A stretch of 58,531 bases of DNA, taken from positions 1 to 58,531 of the forward strand of contig NZ_CDBR01000079.1 in NCBI RefSeq assembly GCF_000819685.1, in the 5' to 3' direction. The stretch's first letter is position 1, and each line of letters begins with the position of its first letter. The translations under genes and the position numbers were made by a program. This document shows, in pieces, positions 55,698-58,531 of the stretch. The stretch is from Aeromonas allosaccharophila (GTDB lineage: Bacteria > Pseudomonadota > Gammaproteobacteria > Enterobacterales > Aeromonadaceae). Under the pieces are notes generated by a model that made no database searches, was not told the DNA's origin, and saw nothing but the letters and a program-made list of their open reading frames with translations.

Positions 55698-56915
55698 TTA
55701 AAGAAATGGCTGTGAATTGCTCTGATTTTTCGGGTGGACTGCCCTGCCGGGATAGAAAAACCTCAGTATAGTCAGTGCAACTACATACAATCCGCATCCA
55801 ACTATCCACACCCAACCATTCCAAGATTCGTGGGTTGCACTATACAAAAATGCAAAAATAAGTGGACCGATTACACCCGTGAGGTGTGTCAAACTGGTCA
55901 GCAACCCTTGCAATTGTCCCTGTGCTACCTGACCGACACGAACAGATATAATTCCCTGCAAAGCGGGAAGAGTTATGCCACCACAAGCGAGTAACAGCAC
56001 AACTGGCCAAACCATCCAGCTTTGCGTAATGACTGCCAATAAAAGTAGGCCACAGCCATCAGCCAAGATGCCAACCACGATAGCTCTCTGTTCTCCCAAA
56101 TGTTTAGCGATAAAACCAGCAGCAAGTCCTTGAAACAGAGCGTGTGTAAGCCCAAACACAGCCAATGAAACACCGACCATTACGCCATCCCATGCGAAGC
56201 GCTCTTCTCCGAATAAAACCCATAATGTTGCAGGGATTTGGCCAATCAATTGAATGATGAAAAAGACAACTAGCAATCCCGATAATGGGGAGATCATCTC
56301 GCGTATGGAGGATGTGGTTTCATTGATTGTTTCATTCTTTATCTCGTCACTAACCTGATTAGCATTATGGGTCTCATGTAAAATGAATAGGGAGACCAGA
56401 AATGCCAGCCCGTTAATGGCAGCAGCGAACATAAACGGTGCCTGTACCGAAAGTTGACCTGCAAAACCACCAATGACTGGTCCAGCAATCATACCGCCAC
56501 CAAAACAGGCACCCATCATACCAAACCAATGTGTCCTGGATTCCTCAGGTGTGACATCGGCAATTGTTGAGGCTGCAACAGCTCCAGTCGCACCGGTAAT
56601 ACCAGCAATTAAGCGTCCCAGATACAACACCCACACTACGCTGGCTGTTGCCATTAATGCGTAGTCCAGTGTTGCACCTAAAAGTGAAAGTAATAATACA
56701 GGGCGACGACCTATGCGATCTGACCAGCGGCCGAGAAGAGGGGCAAAAATCACTTGCATCATTGCATACAGCGCCAATAAAACACCGTAGTTCTCCGCAA
56801 CATTAGCCTTTCCAACAAACTCCCGTAATAACGCCGGTAAGACAGGCATAATTATGCCAATCCCTATGGCATCTAAAAAAATGATGACCAGTGCCATCAT
56901 CACAGTGCGGTTCAT
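55698..56915 (-). CDS. tet(E): Tetracycline efflux protein TetA, class E
   Basis: The 405-aa MFS exporter has 12 predicted helices. The group-specific N-terminus (MNRTVMMALVIIFLDAIGIGIIMPVLP), the loop 2-3 motif GRWSDRIGRRPVLL near residue 70, and LYLGRLIAGITGATGAVAASTIAD are those of tetracycline/proton antiporters. Its length and sequence match my memory of class E very closely, with scattered differences near the C-terminus. It exports Mg-tetracycline in exchange for protons. It is divergent from tetR with shared operators. I associate class E mainly with aeromonads; here it is cargo on a Tn7-like element. Confidence 0.9.
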   Translation of the reverse strand: MNRTVMMALVIIFLDAIGIGIIMPVLPALLREFVGKANVAENYGVLLALYAMMQVIFAPLLGRWSDRIGRRPVLLLSLLGATLDYALMATASVVWVLYLGRLIAGITGATGAVAASTIADVTPEESRTHWFGMMGACFGGGMIAGPVIGGFAGQLSVQAPFMFAAAINGLAFLVSLFILHETHNANQVSDEIKNETINETTSSIREMISPLSGLLVVFFIIQLIGQIPATLWVLFGEERFAWDGVMVGVSLAVFGLTHALFQGLAAGFIAKHLGEQRAIVVGILADGCGLLLLAVITQSWMVWPVVLLLACGGITLPALQGIISVRVGQVAQGQLQGLLTSLTHLTGVIGPLIFAFLYSATHESWNGWVWIVGCGLYVVALTILRFFYPGRAVHPKNQSNSQPFL

Positions 56916-56926
56916 AGTTAACGCTC

Positions 56927-56942
56927 TCTATCGGTGATAGGG
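56927..56942. promoter_or_regulatory. tet operator 1
   Basis: TCTATCGGTGATAGGG is a near-palindromic TetR site of the TCTATCANTGATAGA type, with one substituted position in the left arm, next to the tetA start. Repressor binding here blocks tetA expression until tetracycline is present. Confidence 0.88.
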
Positions 56943-56955
56943 TTTGAAAAGTAAC

Positions 56956-56970
56956 TCTATCAGTGATAGA
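56956..56970. promoter_or_regulatory. tet operator 2
   Basis: TCTATCAGTGATAGA is a perfect TetR palindrome. On the minus strand the -35-like TTGACA is directly upstream of it and TTACTT lies 17 bp away as the -10 for tetA, so bound TetR covers the promoter. Confidence 0.9.
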
Positions 56971-56995
56971 TTGTCAACAGCGAAAGGAGATAGTG

Positions 56996-57628
56996 ATGGC
57001 ACGACTAAGCTTGGACGACGTAATTTCAATGGCGCTCACCCTGCTGGACAGAGAAGGGCTAGAGGGCCTGACTACGCGTAAGCTGGCGCAGTCCCTCAAA
57101 ATTGAGCAACCGACTCTGTATTGGCACGTGCGCAACAAGCAGACCCTTATGAACATGCTTTCAGAGGCAATACTGGCGAAGCATCACACCCGTTCAGTAC
57201 CGTTACCGACTGAGAGTTGGCAGCAGTTTCTCCAGGAAAATGCTCTGAGTTTCCGTAAAGCATTATTGGTCCATCGTGATGGAGCCCGATTGCACATAGG
57301 GACCTCTCCTACGCCCCCCCAGTTTGAACAAGCAGAGGCGCAACTACGCTGTCTATGCGATGCAGGGTTTTCGGTCGAGGAGGCTCTTTTCATTCTGCAA
57401 TCTATCAGCCATTTTACGCTGGGTGCAGTATTGGAAGAGCAAGCCACAAACCCGACAGAATACAATACAGTGATGGACGCTGTGCCACCATTATTACAGG
57501 AGGCATTTAATGTTCAGACGAGAACCACTGCTGAAACGGCCTTCCATTTCGGGCTGAAATCATTAATAGTTGGATTCTCTGCACAATTAGATGAAAAATA
57601 TATGTCCATCCAGGGTAATAATAAATGA
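56996..57628 (+). CDS. tetR(E): Tetracycline repressor TetR, class E
   Basis: The product is 210 aa from the ATG at 56996 (MARLSLDDVISMALTLLDREG), preceded by AAAGGAGAT; the 11-residue extension is not part of the family. The HTH (LTTRKLAQSLKIEQPTLYWHVRNKQTLM) and the drug-binding His pattern LLVHRDGARLHIGTSPT are as in other TetR classes. It is complete and divergent from tetA, so inducible resistance is expected. Confidence 0.92.
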   Translation: MARLSLDDVISMALTLLDREGLEGLTTRKLAQSLKIEQPTLYWHVRNKQTLMNMLSEAILAKHHTRSVPLPTESWQQFLQENALSFRKALLVHRDGARLHIGTSPTPPQFEQAEAQLRCLCDAGFSVEEALFILQSISHFTLGAVLEEQATNPTEYNTVMDAVPPLLQEAFNVQTRTTAETAFHFGLKSLIVGFSAQLDEKYMSIQGNNK

Positions 57629-57744
57629 TGCTGTCTATGGGGCAGTGCTAACGGTAGTAATTTTAAATCTATCGCCAGTGATTTTTATTTTTCACGCGAC
57701 AAGTATTCTTGAAAATGTGTATGTGCATAGCCTTTGATAAATTA

Positions 57745-57902
57745 GGGAGATCCGAACAAAAGGGGGATTTCTTTGCGGGTCTGGCGGTGTTTGCCATTGA
57801 ACTCGTAGTCAGCGAAGGTCAGTTGATGGCTCACGTTGGTTCTCATCCATGGTACTAAGAAAATCTGATGATCTCGTGTCAAGGATTTGTTCGCACCCTC
57901 CC
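57745..57902 (-). mobile_element. Decayed IS5-family remnant with terminal inverted repeats (MITE-like)
   Basis: On the minus strand, from the GTG at 57834, about 22 codons read VSHQLTFADYEF then RQTRKEI, matching my memory of the N-terminus of IS5-family transposases (MSHQLTFADSEF, RQTRKEIFL). After that the frame runs into the terminal repeat and stops, so only the first part of the gene is left. The ends are imperfect inverted repeats: GGGAGATCCGAACAAA at 57745-57760 and, on the other strand, GGGAGGGTGCGAACAAA ending at 57902. Total about 158 bp. It is non-autonomous, but an IS5 transposase elsewhere could act on it if the repeats are recognised. Confidence 0.72.
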
Positions 57903-57924
57903 CATCACGTCAAATAGAGCCTGT

Positions 57925-58063
57925 TTTCCAACTTAAATGTCCTGTTTGCTCACGGAGCAGATGTAGTATTACTTTTGAGTTTCCAACTTAAATGTCACAT
58001 TTGGTATCGTTAACTCATTGAATACTTTGATCTGCCAGTTTCCAACTTAAATGGTTGTGATCA
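57925..58063. repeat. Left-type transposon end with three TnsB-type sites
   Basis: TTTCCAACTTAAATG occurs at 57925-57939, 57980-57994 and 58039-58053, the exact reverse complement of the site at 41193-41207 and close to the others, and then GTTGTGATCA closes the element at 58063. Spacing of 55 and 59 bp is typical of the left end of Tn7-like elements. Confidence 0.92.
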
Positions 58064-58286
58064 TCTGCGTATTTGTCTAGATAGAAAATAACTTGGGAGG
58101 GATAACGACTAAATATGCAATGCTTTATGTGTGATGCTTGGCCATAGGAAATACATCTAAATATTGAGCTATCGCAAGTAATGGTCAGATATTTCCAACT
58201 GAACCCCAACTTTTCAGTTAACTATCTTCTAGCTGTGGTATAAAAATATAGCATTTCCCTATACTATATATTTCTTGAACGTTATC

Positions 58287-58446
58287 ATGAATCTGGTTAT
58301 TGATCCCATTTTTAGTAAAGATGCATTGTTGCGGACTTGTTATGGCTTTTCGGGTGGTTTTCACTTCGATATTAAAATGAATGATGGAATGTATTCTATT
58401 ACCATTTCTAAATTAGATGCCACGCCGGTATCACGCAGAGCAGCAT
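58287..58446 (+). pseudogene. hxsD: Second, divergent hxsD copy, interrupted
   Basis: The ATG at 58287 opens MNLVIDPIFSKDALLRTCYG and continues colinear with the intact HxsD for about 48 residues (to LDATPV). The sequence then switches at about 58430 to the opposite strand and stops 5 codons later. It is not a recent duplicate: the two copies differ at many residues (for example FHFDIKMNDGMYSITIS for FNFEIQMKSGMYFITVA). It lies outside the left-type transposon end. Its upstream region shares the conserved 22-nt element with the first locus. Confidence 0.8.
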
Positions 58447-58531
58447 AGACTAAAGCATCTTTCACTACTTTTGTTTTTTCCTCAATCACCACCCGTAGCT
58501 CATGATCAACTAGCGCATTTTTAAATTCAGC
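58431..58531 (-). pseudogene. hxsD: Inverted C-terminal part of an hxsD gene at the window edge
   Basis: The reverse complement reads AEFKNALVDHELRVVIEEK then VVKDALVYAALR, the C-terminal half of HxsD and similar to the intact gene at 41837-41940 but with clear differences. It runs off the window edge in the direction of its own N-terminus. Joined head-on to the N-terminal half before it, it makes a fold-back arrangement. Confidence 0.85.

Larger units (their letters stand above)
41142..58063. mobile_element. Tn7-like transposon (TnsABC plus two TniQ proteins) downstream of gcvP
   Basis: The ends are inverted repeats starting TGATCAC(G/A)ACCATTTAAGTTGGA at 41142 and, on the other strand, at 58063. 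Each end has three TnsB-type binding repeats. The gcvP-proximal end has closely spaced sites, like the Tn7 right end; the distal end has sites 55-59 bp apart, like the Tn7 left end. This polarity, right end next to the target gene and tns genes read inward from it, is the same as for Tn7 at glmS. Five core genes are present: tnsA, tnsB, tnsC and two tniQ. Cargo includes the His-Xaa-Ser genes (41.7-45.5 kb), an orphan antitoxin and tet(E). No CRISPR or cas genes were seen. The 5-bp flanks (CGTGC and TCTGC) do not form a perfect duplication. Confidence 0.88.
57629..58286. other. Non-coding stretch spanning the left-type end of the element
   Basis: These 658 bp contain the decayed IS5-like remnant (57745-57902), the left-type transposon end (57925-58063), and upstream sequence of the second hxsD (58064-58286), including the conserved element at 58157-58178. 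No intact gene. Confidence 0.6.

Noticed and set aside
58191..58225. Possible additional TnsB site (TTTCCAACTGAAC) outside the element
   Set aside because: Only a partial match to the 15-bp repeat and no second inverted terminus nearby; likely chance.

Overview
The window reads as chromosomal DNA of an Aeromonas species. The support is the polar flagellin locus flaA-flaB-flaG-flaH-flaJ-maf1 in its Aeromonas order, gammaproteobacterial housekeeping blocks (zapA/6S RNA, ygfB, ubiH-ubiI, gcvT-gcvH-gcvP), high GC in the housekeeping parts, and a tet(E)-type tetracycline resistance pair that I associate with aeromonads. The species cannot be fixed from this window.

Layout. (1) 1-1200: a small secreted protein and a TRIC-type channel gene. 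(2) 1.4-8.6 kb: two nearly identical flagellins, each with sigma-28-type promoters, then flaG, the cap protein (flaH/fliD), chaperones (flaJ/fliS and a FliT-like protein) and the Maf1 flagellin glycosyltransferase. (3) 8.6-23.9 kb: an AT-rich flagellin glycosylation island. It holds pseB, pseC and pseI for a pseudaminic-acid-type sugar, an SpsF-like cytidylyltransferase, an aldo/keto reductase and a HemL-like aminotransferase. It also holds a decoration cassette: an FkbH-like HAD protein, a VOC-ACP-AAC(3)-like fusion, a DUF4910 protein and three methyltransferases. I infer that this cassette acylates the nonulosonate with a (methylated) glyceryl group. (4) 24-41.1 kb: ordinary core genes (btuF, cbiB/cobD, mtnN, a ZIP transporter, suhB, a frameshifted GST, emrD, 6S RNA, zapA, ygfB, ubiH, ubiI, gcvT, gcvH, gcvP). 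(5) 41.14-58.06 kb: a Tn7-like transposon 9 bp downstream of the gcvP stop, bounded by inverted TnsB-type repeats. (6) 58.06-58.53 kb: the start of a second, divergent His-Xaa-Ser locus whose hxsD is broken by an inverted junction at the very end of the window.

The transposon encodes TnsA, TnsB, TnsC and two TniQ/TnsD-family proteins, and I see no CRISPR-Cas genes. On the gcvP side it carries a complete His-Xaa-Ser system, hxsD-hxsB-hxsC-hxsA, plus a small secreted acidic protein. HxsB and HxsC are radical SAM proteins. HxsA is an exported protein with seven His-Xaa-Ser triplets and a peptidoglycan-binding-like C-terminus. On the other side it carries two unknown small genes, an orphan Xre/MbcA/ParS-type antitoxin, tetA(E)/tetR(E) with both operators, and a decayed IS5-family remnant.

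The strongest candidate for an undescribed system is the transposon-borne His-Xaa-Ser cluster. Next is the flagellar sugar-acylation cassette, in which carrier, acyltransferase-like and VOC domains are fused in one protein.
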